DNA from: Pseudofabraea citricarpa
Lineage: Eukaryota; Ascomycota; Leotiomycetes; Helotiales; Dermateaceae
Assembly: GCA_029641185.1 (NCBI GenBank)
Contig: JAPWGK010000011.1
Span: 496,001 to 560,000, forward strand
DNA length: 64,000 nucleotides
Direction: 5' to 3'
Shown piece by piece: positions 1-12,600 of the stretch. Below the pieces are notes generated by a model that searched no databases, had not been told where the DNA came from, and saw only the letters and a program-made list of their open reading frames with translations. Each line of letters begins with the position of its first letter. Position 1 is the stretch's first letter. Both the position numbers and the translations under genes were made by a program.

Positions 1-200
1 AACTATAGAAATATAGCTTCATACTTCAGTCTTTATTCAGTGATACATGAAGAGCAAATAAGTCTAGCGACGGGTCAGACGTGCAACAAAACCGTATAGA
101 TAGCTTCACACTTCAGCCTTTGAACAAAGAAGTCTAGCGACAAGGTACGACGTGCAACAAAACGACGCAGATGCAGCTCGTACTTCTTATTAATATCATC
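1..200. repeat. degenerate tandem repeat at the left edge
   Basis: Two diverged copies of a 65-80 bp unit lie head to tail. Each holds the words ATAGCTTCA, ACTTCAG, AAGTCTAGCGAC and ACGTGCAACAAAAC in the same order (about 14-91 and 100-164). CpA and TpG are frequent here, so this repeat is not RIP-saturated. Nothing coding is seen. Confidence 0.6.
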
Positions 201-377
201 ATGCGCAAATCAGTTTGTAGCAAGGAGATTGTTTAGAATGCCCGATCTGTTCGTAGCCTTTTATGAGCTCATCAAGTCCACGCACCTGCAGCTTTGTACC
301 AAGGTAAGTGTATATTATCGTCCTAATTATCTACAAAGAGTCGCTGCCCGGGCGTAATTGTAAGATTTTTATCGTTC

Positions 378-590
378 TGTTGTCAGGCGATACACGGCTA
401 TCAGCTGCTTTACGATTGTCAGCTAGTTTACGGTTGTTACTTAATCTATAGTTAACGGTTGTTAGTTAGCTTACGGTTGTCAGCTCACCTTTTATGCTAT
501 AACTAACTCTTAGCCAGCTGCTTGTATACTCCCCTTATATAAATCTCTATATAAGGATTATATAAACTAATAAACAGAAAGAAACGAACA
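378..590. repeat. possible solo LTR with short internal repeats
   Basis: The stretch begins TGTTGTCAGG and ends ...ATAAACA or ...CGAACA, so it has TG...CA ends. It contains a TATATAA-type box near 535-565. The word TTACGGTTGT recurs three or four times between about 400 and 480. No second LTR and no convincing 5-bp target duplication were found, so the call rests on end dinucleotides and promoter-like content only. It could equally be a non-LTR repeat fragment. Confidence 0.3.
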
Positions 591-1795
591 GCCAGATCCC
601 TCGTAGCTAGCCCAGGTCGAAGGATTGATAATAGTTAGAATATAACAAGTGACGTGATTAGCACAGCTACTTATAGCTAAATTCTAGACGAAATATTAGA
701 AAATTTACCTGCGAGTAATATATGACATAGAATAATCAAGGTCCGATATTAACACGTAGGAACTAAAATATAGAGTTAGCGAACACCTTTTGTCTATAGG
801 GAATAATCATAACTTCTGTGATATATATATCTATGCTTAAGCTCTAAAGATTTCAAATCCCATCCGTCGTGAAACAAGTAGAGGTTGCTCCTCAAACCCC
901 AAATCCCAAATCTCAAAATCCCATCCTCCTCTCTTATCTACTATCTCTTATCCACAGCCCTATAAAAGCCCGCAGCCCAGACACGCAAGTCCAGAAACCC
1001 AAGCAGACCACGTATTCGGAAAAACACAAGAGTGGACCTAGTGATGTTAGCTGCCCCCCAAGACTGCCAACCACCCGCTACGTCCCTCGGTCCCCACACA
1101 TACCAAAAAGAAAAAAACCTCCTACGACATCTCCACACTCTCTCTTTCTCGATTCCTACCCATTCGGTTGTCATTTCCCTTCTCGCTGCCATGCCAGAAC
1201 TCTCGCTTAAGCAATCTCAGAAACAGCACGGTGTACCGATAAAAATAATGCGTGAGCGAGGGGAGGTTTCTCGCAGGACGAAAATTGGTTGGTTGTGTGT
1301 GGTGTATGGCTGTGTAGTTGATGTGAGTAGGTGTGAGTAGGTGTGAGTGGTTGTGTGTGTGATTTCGGAAGGTCGATTAGTCGTCGGTTGTGAGACCAGA
1401 CTCTAAAGACCAGGGATTGATGCAGGTTCATTGTCTTGTGTTCGTTATGTGAACGAAGACAGGGGTTTACATTTACACTATAAGAGGTGGCAATCGAGAG
1501 AAAGATTTTTTTTATGTATGTTGCATGAATAGAAACCCGCTTTGAGAATTTTGAGCTTCGTCATGGGGTTCTGGTTTTGTTATTTTTCTTCTTCTTCTAC
1601 AGATAATCTTGATACAGAAGTAGGTAAGTTTCATAGGAAGGTATCGGAAGGCACATCGGACCAGTAACCTGTAAGAAAGTCAAATCAAGAGGGATTCAAT
1701 CTGCAAACGATGTATAGTTTTCCCCATGGAAGTATTTTTAAGCAATATACAACTAAGAATTAAATCTAGCCCTGACTTCTCTTACAAACCCTAAT
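591..1795. other. intergenic, no supported gene
   Basis: 590-860 is AT-rich and may be old transposon sequence. 961-968 reads TATAAAAG, followed by a CT-rich tract and an ATG at 1191 in good context; the reading frame from it is only 50 codons and has no recognisable family. 1283-1362 is a GT-rich low-complexity tract. 1440-1795 is the presumed 3' flank of the 5'-nucleotidase gene. No RNA gene was recognised. Confidence 0.5.
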
Positions 1796-3852
1796 CTAGT
1801 ATCTCAACCTCACAGATCTTCCGTGAACATTCCCCCTTGCTGCGCCCCTCTTCCTCGTTGCGGCCGTGGTGCCATTAACAACAGCAATACGTCCATCGAG
1901 GGCGATATCGACAGGGGTTTCTTGCAGGATATAGCGAGTGAGGACCTCATCCTGAGTATCGAGGGTGACGAAATCCGTCGTAGTCGTAAAGATGTTATCG
2001 CCGCCACCGGCCAAGAAGTCAAGGGTGACGATGTTATAGATCTCGTCGTCGACGAGCGGGGAGCCAGCGATGTCGACCGAGACGAGCCGCGAGCCGACTG
2101 CTGCAGCTGGGTCGTACACAATGCGGATCCCCTGGCTCACTTGGATGAAGGACGTCACGGCCCGCCCGTTCACTTGGTTGATGTCCGACATGACACCTTC
2201 GAGCACTTGCCATAGCGCTGACCCTGATAGCGTGATCTCGACGATGGCGTTGCCGAAGGGGAAACTTGTGAGCACTTCACCCCGCGTGATATCCCCGCTG
2301 TCGATGGTTGCTCGGATTCCGCCGGCGTTGATCAGTGCGAAGTCTGCTGTGTCTGATTGGTTCAGGCGATAGGAGAGCATGGCGTCGGCCATGAAGTCAC
2401 CTAGGAGACCTTTGTATTCTCGGTTAGCTTTTTGAATTTCTTCATTTCTTTCATTCTTGGGAATTATTTTTCTCTTCTTCTTTCCGATCCTTGGAAGACT
2501 TACATTCTTGTAGTTGACAGGTCGTTTGGTCGAGTTCCACGAGTGATACGCCTACGACTTGAGCGGCAAACTCTTCGAATGGGATACGCCACTCTTCAAT
2601 CTGAGCCTGTAACCCTGGATCCTGAGCCGTCTTGTTGGTGAGGTGAATCGGGGCACCAGTATACGAGATGATCTTGCCGGAGGGGTCATAGGTAACGTCG
2701 ATATAACCCAGATATTCACCCCAACCTGAAAATGCCATTAGTCGCTTCTCTTTTTCTTTTCCTATTTTTTTAAACAGAAAGAGGCATTAATGACTCACGG
2801 TAAGCAGTAACGATAAAGACCTCATCCCCATCAAGATTCTCCTTAATCGTTGGGTAAGGACCAACAGCACCAGTGAAGTTTCCTAGTGGTGTATGACTAT
2901 GTCCTCCCATAATAAGCTGCAAGCCGGTCGTAGACTCGGCAAGTCTCTGATCCTCATCATAGCCAATATGGGTAATGGCCGCAATTCTCGTGATATTAGT
3001 AGTAGACTTGATCAGATTAATAGTATTCTGGACAGCCTCTACGGCGTCGGTAAACAAGGTTCCCGCTCCAGGCGACGAGATGGAAGGCGTTGTCTCGGTC
3101 GTGACACCGATGACAGCGAGACCCAAGGCCGGATAGATATGGAAGGGCTTGATGGTAGCATTGAGGATGGGGTGATCCGAGACGATATTGGCCGAGACGA
3201 TGGGAAAAGTCAGGTTCTGCAAGAAAGCCGCCAGCTTGTCGTCGCCGCCGTCGAACTCGTGGTTGCCGAGCGTCATGCCGTCGAAGCCGAGCTGGTTCAG
3301 CGTCTCGGCAATCTTCTCGCCCCCGTAAAAGGAGTAGAATAACGTCCCCTAAGCGAATTGATCAACCCACGTGTTTTCTTTTGCTTTTTTAGGTGTCTTT
3401 GCCATGCCAATCTAATAATAAAAATGAAAACTTACTTGGAATTCATCTCCGACGTTTAGGAAGAGACTGTTCTCGTGCGAAGGCCGCGTCTCGTCGACTA
3501 CCGTCTTGACCCGGGCATACCCTCCAAAACACCCCGCCGCCGGATTGACACAGTCGGTTCCCGTGGACCGGAACTCGTCCAAATGAGCGTGCACATCGTT
3601 AATGTGATAGAAGGCTAAAATACGGCAGTTATCAGCTCAATTGATCTGATCCGAGAAGAAATGTGGGAGGTCCTCACAAACGTCAAAGTTAGTAGCATTA
3701 TAACTCGTCCCATTACCCCCCTCAAGTCCTCGCTTCTGTACGTTCAGATTCCGACGAGTAAAAAGTCGATCCTCTTTGACGGCAGCACCGGTGGCAGTAA
3801 CACCCAGGACCAGCGACAGCGACAGCGACGCAGCGACAGTGACGAGCTTCAT
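1796..3852 (-). CDS. secreted 5'-nucleotidase / metallophosphoesterase (five exons)
   Basis: Exons 3852-3717, 3614-3436, 3348-2799, 2725-2504 and 2409-1796 sum to 1,701 nt, 566 aa. The protein starts with a hydrophobic signal peptide (about residues 1-22). The N-terminal calcineurin-like metallophosphoesterase domain shows the D-x-H motif in FYHINDVHAH (about 47-56), GNHEFD (about 133), ITHIGYDED (about 230) and GGHSHT (about 253). The C-terminal 5'-nucleotidase domain has INAGGIR and FLAGGGDN. Such enzymes hydrolyse nucleoside 5'-monophosphates to nucleoside and phosphate, here outside the cell. The CD73-like C-x3-E-C pattern forms across the last splice junction and decided its AAG acceptor. 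No C-terminal hydrophobic GPI signal is seen, so release is likelier than anchoring. The next gene to the right has the same orientation. Exact substrate range is unknown. Confidence 0.9.
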
Positions 3853-4722
3853 CTTGACGTGTACGGGTACAGGTGCGTGTACAAAAGCAGCAGGGCGGTA
3901 CGGTACGGAAAAGAGAAAAAGGAGAGAGAGGCAATGAAAGGAGGAAGCTCACAACTTTATATACTCGCATAGCCCAGAGGGCCAGAAGCCAATCAGCGGG
4001 ATGGGCACGCCAAGAGGACAAAAAAGAGGCGAGCACAGCAAGACAGAGATGTGCTGAACACACAACTTGGCGCCCAGCCGTCTACGGACCCCGAAGCAGA
4101 AGGTCCAGAGATAAGGCGGTTGGCCTTGTCATAACGCACTGTAGACGCGTTGCTCTGCTTCGGTGTAATCCGATAACCCAAGATTGCATTTGCTGGCTAT
4201 TGATCCTCCAAGACCTGCTTGTTCCTGTCGTGCCCGCCCGTTATCTCTCGAATTCCCAGCTCAACCACGTTTTCGGGCGAGGCCATTGTTCTTGCCAATG
4301 CTGGGCACTTTATGTCCCTCCGGGTCTCTTCACTCCACGGGTTTGGGTGGATGGCAATTAAGCCTTGTGTTCTGCGAAACTTGCCTCTCAGCCGCCTTCG
4401 CTAACACAGGGCATCATGCAAGGGGAGAGACAACAGGATAGGCACGGTAGGTAGGGTAGGACGACAGCTTGCTTATCAAGAAACTAGCTTCAGCGAAAGA
4501 AAGAAAGAAAACAAAGTAAGTAAACAAATAAAAATCAACCTGCTGTGCGTCTATAACCCATTTAATTCAAATAATATTCAGACCCATACAAAACAAATCC
4601 TAGCCTTTTTGATCCCTTCCTCAACCCATAAAACTTCCAAGCTTGCGAATATCAACTTCTATGCGAATGCGATACGATACGTTGCGGAAACACCTCTACC
4701 CAAACTCCAGCCATGTGATCAT
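3853..4722. promoter_or_regulatory. intergenic with TATA box for the 5'-nucleotidase gene
   Basis: On the minus strand TATATAAA lies at 3963-3956, about 105 bp upstream of the ATG at 3852, a normal distance for a fungal TATA box plus 5' UTR. The rest is GC-mixed non-coding sequence with a short AAAG repeat near 4494-4512, and the 3' flank of the DAHP synthase gene. Several short ORFs here have no family resemblance. Confidence 0.5.
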
Positions 4723-6038
<1,316 letters not shown>

Positions 6039-6870
6039 TTTTGCAGATGGAGATTGATTGAACTGGAATTTGGTTGCAGAGTGTTTGGTGCTTTGTGCGG
6101 TGTTGTGGAATGAATCGAAGTTGTTGCTGTTGATATGGCGGGGAAAATGAGGCGATCGCAGGGAAAATATATACTGCCGGTGACGTTGCGGCTGTAAAAA
6201 CTTAGACAGGCTTAGCGGGCGCAGGGCATCAGCTTACCGCGCACGACGCGCCATAACTCACTAGGGATTATCTGCTTTTCGTGATTCAAGACACTTTGTA
6301 CATGAAAAATTATGCTTCAATTGACCTCAAATCCTATTTCGGGACAACCGTATTCCACCGACATGTGAATGACTCTGCGTGTTTGCACCCAAATCTAATG
6401 CATGCGTGGCAATCTGACAGCACTACTCGGGAAGTACAGCGGATTAGAAGGGCTGATAGCTACACAACCTCATACACGAGATATGGTTGCTCTACTTGTC
6501 CCGGCTCAGCTTATCTCGGAACACGACTTCTTCTAAGCATCCTGCCTGTGCGACCTTAGCCATCCGAAGCATTTTCACCATTCTGCCTGTACTCTTGCTT
6601 GACTCACTCCAAGCTCGCGTTGAACCCAATAATAACCCAGCACGTAAAAGCTGATCTCGCGGTAGCCTTCTTGGCAGACGTGGAATTCTCGGAACAAGCT
6701 CATTGTGCTTAAGGAGTATTTTCTTAGAGTGATATCTCTATTATAATCATAATCCGTACAGTCATCTATCGTGAAAGAGACTCCGACCGATCCTCTCTAT
6801 CTGACCGTGCCCACACCCATGCGCCCACGTCTAAAGATGCTAGCCATCCTCACGAAGAGCTTGGAACCAA
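6039..6870. promoter_or_regulatory. upstream region of DAHP synthase with TATA box and Gcn4/CpcA-type site
   Basis: A TATATATTT box reads on the minus strand near 6176-6168, about 130 bp above the ATG. A perfect TGACTCA, the binding word of the general amino-acid control factor Gcn4/CpcA, lies at 6600-6606. A second TGAGTCA at 5967-5973 falls inside intron 1 and overlaps its likely branch point (CTGAC). The link to amino-acid starvation control is inference from motif and gene identity. Confidence 0.4.
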
Positions 6871-8228
6871 TTAATCCACCGTCTTAGAAAGCAGGTCTGG
6901 AATGTCGTCAACCTCTTTCTTACCCTCGAGAATATCTGAGAGTTACATTAGCTTCATCTTACATGTAGAGGAGGGTAACTTACCAATCACGGCCTTGAAG
7001 AGTGGATACTCGTCGACTCTTCCTCTCGCCTCGAGGAACGAGTTGACCTCCTTTGCGGTGCTTGTTCCTTGAAGCTTCTGACCATTCAGTTCTTTTGCTT
7101 CGACTTCTTCCACGCTGATACCTCGCTCAACGGCCATCTTGGCGCATCTGAAGTTTCGACCACCACTGCACGACGTAATCAAATCTGCAACACCACAACT
7201 CTCCTCGGTGAAGGTACCAGCGTGTACGGTCTGGCCGAAAAACTCCTTTCCGAATTTGACCATTTCCAAGAGACCAACACGCATGACTGCTGCCTTGGCA
7301 TTGTCTCCCCAACCTCGACCCTCAACAAAGCCTGCAGCCAAAGCAACAATGTTCTTGAGCGCACCTCCAAGGGAAACACCGGCCACATCCGAGACGAGGC
7401 GAACATGGAAGTACGGGCGATGGAACAGAGTCTTGAATAGAGCGTGATCAAGAGGTGGATATTCGGAGGGTAATGCCTTCAACTTGATCTTGGAGACACG
7501 GCCGAGAACGTCTTTGTGCTCCTGGTCCGCAGGGGTAATTGTAAGATTGATTTGGGAAGCTCCTGGAGATGCAGTAGGAGTGGGAGCTCGGCTATCCACC
7601 GGAGGAGGGTCGTAAGCAATGGTAGTCTCAGACCATTTTTCTGCAGCGATTTCGTTGGCAATGTTGGCACCTGAGAGAGCACCACAGTAAATTCCCAAAC
7701 CCTCTCCAATCCACTCGCTGAACAAAGATATTTCCGAAGATGTCACCTCGACTCCCTTGATACAAGATATTCCCCGAGCAAAGGGGAGGATCTTTCCCTC
7801 CAACTGCTTGCAGATTCTCCCAATAAATTGGTGGGGTAGGTTGAAGATCAAGATAGACGAGTTGGCGACGGCATCTTCAACCGAAGGGTTTGCTGTCAAG
7901 TTGCTGGGGAGAGTAATGTTGGGAAGGTACTTGACATTCTCGTGGTATTTGTTGATAATAGTTGTCAACTTCTGCGGACCGTCGGAGGCAGCGTCGTAGT
8001 GTTTGGAATCTTTGGCAAGTGTAACCTCTTCCTCGTACACCCACATCTGAACCTCCTCCTCAAATATGTCAGGGTACGCCTTTGTGTTTTCGGCGACGAT
8101 TTTGGCAATGGTCGATCCCCTACGAGGTCAGTCTACGTTCTGCTATACTATACGGGGATTTCCTACCAGTTGCCAGAGCCAACCACGGTGACCTTGTGTT
8201 TCTTGCCATGGGTGCTAAGGGCGGCCAT
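6871..8228 (-). CDS. GPD1: NAD-dependent glycerol-3-phosphate dehydrogenase
   Basis: Exons 8228-8167, 8119-6984 and 6935-6871 sum to 1,263 nt, 420 aa. It reduces dihydroxyacetone phosphate to glycerol 3-phosphate with NADH, for glycerol (osmolyte) and lipid synthesis. Seen: the Rossmann motif VVGSGNWGS (about 15-23, split by intron 1), [18 protein letters not shown], the lysine motif [28 protein letters not shown] and a complete C-terminus. Between [10 protein letters not shown] and LFHRPYFHV there is a proline/serine-rich loop of roughly 55 residues (about 190-247) where yeast Gpd1 has under 20. No PTS2-like or mitochondrial presequence is evident, so a cytosolic location is assumed. It is divergent from the glycogen debranching gene. 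Confidence 0.95.
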
Positions 8229-9175
8229 GGTGACTCTCCGAAATTTCGACAATCGTTTTGTGGGCTGTGCGACTCGTGCTGTTGCTTGTCTTGCGACTAC
8301 TGTGTATCTGCTGAGCATGTACAGTGTTCGTGTAGGTTCATTCCGTGCTCGAAATAAGTTGCAAGTGCAAGTTCTTGTATGATGGACAAAAGTTGGTTCA
8401 GCCTTGAGGGTGATATTCGGCAGTGTCTTGACGAGCTGAGCTCAAGGTTGCGAGTTCCGAGGTTTGCTTTTTTGATCTTGTGATGCAAGGGGAAGGTGGC
8501 AGGCGGACAAGACTGAGTGGTGCGGGTTACGGCAGGAAGTCGTGTGTGCCAGATGCTCAGAGTGCAAGTACCTAGGCAATGTCTTTTTTTTTTGGGATGT
8601 TTGTTCGTTGGGATCATTGCCTTTTTGCCTCGTTACCGCGGGAGCTGCAGCTGTCAGGGATGTTGAGCTCCCTCCCTCGCCGACAGACCCACGAGAAATC
8701 TCATAGCCGTGGCCGTGGGGCTGGCATGTGCTTTTCATCCCATCCATGACCAAGATATTTTTGTTGAACGGCGAAAGTCGAAACAGCATCGTGATTGGAG
8801 ACAGCCGCAACGCCTCTTAGCCCTCTCAGTCAAACCGCTATGGGTGATTGGCAGCTATAGGTCCAGGCTCTGAACAATAGACAATGGACAGAAGATGGCA
8901 TTATGTGCTTGCAAAGCTGTACTGAAGACTTCAATGAGAACAAAGCAGAGTTGTCCTGCGATGGTCCTTGCATCGACAGAACCAGCGGGGGAGTTGTGAA
9001 ATGCATGAAAATGAAATACAGTATTCAAGGGCTAGGCGACCAAAAGCAATAGGCTACTCTACCCCAGACACGTGAGATGTCAAGATTGAAGCGCTATTGT
9101 ATAGCAGGTCTAAGATGTGATAAAATAGCATATCAACAGCAGAACAAGAGATCAGCATTGAACGAAAAACAACAT

Positions 9176-9176
9176 T

Positions 9177-9208
<32 letters not shown>
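9176..9208 (+). repeat. (AAC)n microsatellite
   Basis: About eleven AAC/ACA units in a row, upstream of the debranching-enzyme start. Confidence 0.9.
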
Positions 9209-9209
<1 letters not shown>

Positions 9210-9254
9210 ATTAAATAATGAAGATGCGAAAGATAGCTAATCGCCCGCCCACAA

Positions 9255-9301
9255 CCCCATGCCCCCCAAGCCCCCCAAAGCCCCCCCAAGTCCACCCCCC
9301 C
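9255..9301 (-). promoter_or_regulatory. candidate G-quadruplex / i-motif tract
   Basis: The + strand has five C-runs (4, 6, 6, 7 and 7 bases) separated by 3-7 bases. The minus strand therefore carries five G-runs with short loops, well inside the usual G4 rule. It lies about 365 bp upstream of the debranching-enzyme ATG. Confidence 0.6.
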
Positions 9302-9665
9302 AAGCGAGTCAAGCTCCCCCGGCCACACACACCAGTCAAGGTACCTGAATGACGTCGGTCGCCATGGCCCAGGGCCAGGCCACTATCCCTCATCCACTAC
9401 CGCTTCCGAAGCGCATCGACTGCACTGCTTGCTTGATCAACTTTGCCATATGCAGCTACCTTGGCCCATGACATGATCCTTCTACCGTTCCTTATCAATT
9501 CCTTCTTCGCCGCTGTCTTTGACCCTTCTCTCATCCTCCACATTTCATCGTGAATCCCCTCGGTCTTTTCAGAATCGCATGCTTACCCGTTGTGTTTGTT
9601 TGCCTTCCCCGCATCTGCCACTTCATTGCCCATCTCCAGACTGCTGGTAGATCTGCAGCTCCACG

Positions 9666-12600
9666 ATGGCGCCCAGGACCACCGTCTCGAGTGAGGTATA
9701 TCTGCTGCCACTGAAGGACGATGGCAGTCCCGACGTCGCCGGCGGATACATATATCTCACGCCAAAGAGCACGGCTCCAATTACGGTGCGCTTCGCGATT
9801 GAGGGCACCTCATCCATCTGCAACCATGGCAGTCTTTGGGTGAACATCCCAGAGGAAGGTGCTGAGTTTCGGAGGGACAAATTCCGGGAATTCAAGTCGG
9901 TTGCCTCTTATCTGACCACGGCTCGTTGACTGACTGATTCTTCTAGACTTGAACCAGACTTCAATCGAACCATTGAAATCTCGGTGCCCATCCATGGCGC
10001 TGGCGCATTTGCTTTCTACACCACATATTCCAAACTCCCTGAACTCTCCAATACCAACATCCAACCTCACGAGTCTACCAAAACTGACCTGTACTATATC
10101 GATGTCGCCCCACGCCTTGTGTTGGAAGGCGAGCAGATGCCCTTGGCTGCTCTTTCTATATTCTCAGTCATTTCCAAATTCATGGGAAAATATCCTACCG
10201 ATTGGGATAAGCACCTCCAAGGGATCAGCGCGCGAGGTTACAATATGATCCATTTCACACCTCTGCAGCAACGAGGAGAATCCAATTCACCGTATAGCAT
10301 GTACGATCAGCTTACGTTTGACCCAACCTGCTTCCCGAATGGAGAATCAGATGTGAAAAAGCTTGTAGCTAGCATGGAAGCAGACCACGGCTTACTTGGG
10401 TTGACCGATGTTGTATGGAATCACACTGCGAATAACAGTAAATGGATTCAAGAGCATCCAGAGGTAGGCTATAATGTAACTACTGCTCCTTGGCTACAAG
10501 CTGCCTTGGAACTTGATACAGAGCTACTAGACTTCAGCGACAAGCTTGCTGAATATGGTCTTCCCACAACCTTCAACGACGAATCGGATCTTCTGCGGGT
10601 CATGGATGGGATAAAAACAAAGGTTATTGCGAAATTGCGACTTTGGGAGTACTACGTGATTGACGTTGAGCGTGATGTAGATGCGACAGTTGAGGCATGG
10701 ACGAAGGGCAATATATCGTTCCCCAAAGGTGGCTTCGGTGGTTCCGACTTTGGTGGTTTGGAATCCATTAAGACTGCGTCGTTAAAGGAACAGGCAGAAT
10801 TTCTGCTTTCCAAAGGAATGCTAAATACCGACCGACTTGGGGATCGATATAGAAGACGTGTAGATCCACCAGTTGGTGCAGCTTTACTCACAGCAATCTT
10901 CGGACGGTTCGAAGGAGACGCTTCAAACACAGCTGATAAAGCATCAGCTCGAAGTCGACTTGTAGGAGTTTTGGACGAGCTCAATCTGCCATATTACAAG
11001 GAATACGATGGTGATGTTGCGGAAATTTTGGAGCAGGTCTTCAACCGAGTAAAGTACGTGAGAATTGATAGCCATGGACCAAAGCTGGGCGAAGTGACGA
11101 AAAAGAGTCCTCTCATCGAATCATACTTTACACGACTACCTCGAAACTCGATAACCTCGAATCACAAGGAGGAGGACATGGCGCTAGTCAATAATGGCTG
11201 GATATGGGCTGCGAACGCCTTAATTGACAATGCCGGGCCAGCTTCGCGAGCATATCTCCGCCGAGAAGTTATTGTCTGGGGAGACTGTGTTAAGCTTCGC
11301 TATGGCTCCAAACCAGAGGATAGTCCATTTCTCTGGGATTACATGTCCAAATACACCCGGATGATGGCTAAATATTTTGTCGGGTTCCGTATCGACAATT
11401 GTCATTCTACACCATTACACGTCGCTGAATACCTTCTGGACGAAGCAAGGAGGGTGCAACCTAATTTGTTTGTCGTTGCTGAGCTTTTCACCGGCTCCGA
11501 AGAGATGGATTATGTTTTCGTGAAGCGCCTGGGATTAAGTTCGCTGATTCGCGAAGCCATGCAAGCTTGGGGAACTGGAGAACTCAGTCGACTTGTACAT
11601 CGTCATGCAGGCCGACCAATTGGAAGTTTCGAGGTCGACGAGATCTACGGAGCCGATATCAACAGCACTCCAACTGGGTTGACAATGTCTAAGAAAGGCC
11701 GTGAAATTGTTCGCCGAATCAAACAAACTCCAGTCCATGCATTATTTGCTGACTGCACTCACGATAACGAGACACCGGCCCAGAAGCGAGATGCTCGTGA
11801 CACCCTGCCAAATGCGGCTCTTGTTGCTATGTGTGGTAGCTCCATCGGCAGTGTCATGGGCTACGATGAAGTTTACCCTAAGCTAGTGGATCTTGTTGGT
11901 GAAACTAGACTTTATGATTCAATATCCTCTAATAAACCTGTGGAGATTGGAGGGGGTGATGGCGGAATTGGAGGTATCAAGAAACTGTTGAATCAAATTC
12001 ATACTCTGATGGGCAAAGATGGATACGACGAGACTCACATTCATCATGAAGACCAGTATATCACCGTTCATCGTGTGCACCCAGAATCACGGAGAGGCTA
12101 TTTTCTCATCGCCCATACAGCTTTCCCCGGTTATGGTAATGGAAACGGCGGCTTTAATGCAGTCCATCTTGGCGGCACGAAAGTTCGCCATCTCGGTAGC
12201 TGGACCTTGGAAGTTGATACAAGTGATGAGGCAAAAAAGGAGGTAGCTGACGACAAGAAATATCTTCGTGGTTTACCCAGCAAGGTCATCGATCTCCCAG
12301 GTGTTAAGCTGGAGGCAAAATCCGACGAGACCATCATTACAGTTCGCGATAAGTTTCCACCAGGAAGCATTGCACTTTTTGAGACTTGGATACCAGCTGC
12401 AGAGCATCAAACTGGCCTTGATACATTTGTAACTTCCGGCGCTAAGACTGCTTTCGCTGATGTAGACCTTGTCGACCTCAACTTTATCTTGTATCGATGC
12501 GAAGCAGAGGAGCTCGATGCAAGCGATGGCAAGGATGGTGTATATGAAATTCCTGGCCATGGAAAATTAGTCTATGCTGGCCTACAAGGTTTCTGGAGTG

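Larger units (their letters stand above)
8229..9665. promoter_or_regulatory. shared divergent intergenic region (GPD1 / debranching enzyme)
   Basis: 1.44 kb separates the ATG of the dehydrogenase (-) from that of the debranching enzyme (+), so both promoters and 5' UTRs must lie here. Seen: an (AAC)n tract at 9176-9208, a run of five C-blocks at 9255-9301, pyrimidine-rich sequence before 9666, and stress-element-like AGGGG words (for example 8488-8492). No ORF with family resemblance is present. Confidence 0.5.

Noticed and set aside
869..1431. Overlapping ORFs of 74-113 codons on both strands
   Set aside because: Low-complexity, Pro/Ser- or Val/Cys-rich translations without family resemblance; open frames arise from C-rich and GT-rich tracts.
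3873..4441. Plus-strand ORFs up to 162 codons between the 5'-nucleotidase and DAHP synthase genes
   Set aside because: They overlap the TATA/5' UTR of the nucleotidase gene and have compositionally biased, unrecognisable products.
6281..6559. 92-codon plus-strand ORF
   Set aside because: Lies in the DAHP synthase promoter; no domain, no codon bias.
8297..8810. Minus-strand ORFs of 106 and 122 codons upstream of GPD1
   Set aside because: Overlap each other in different frames in the shared promoter; no similarity recognised.
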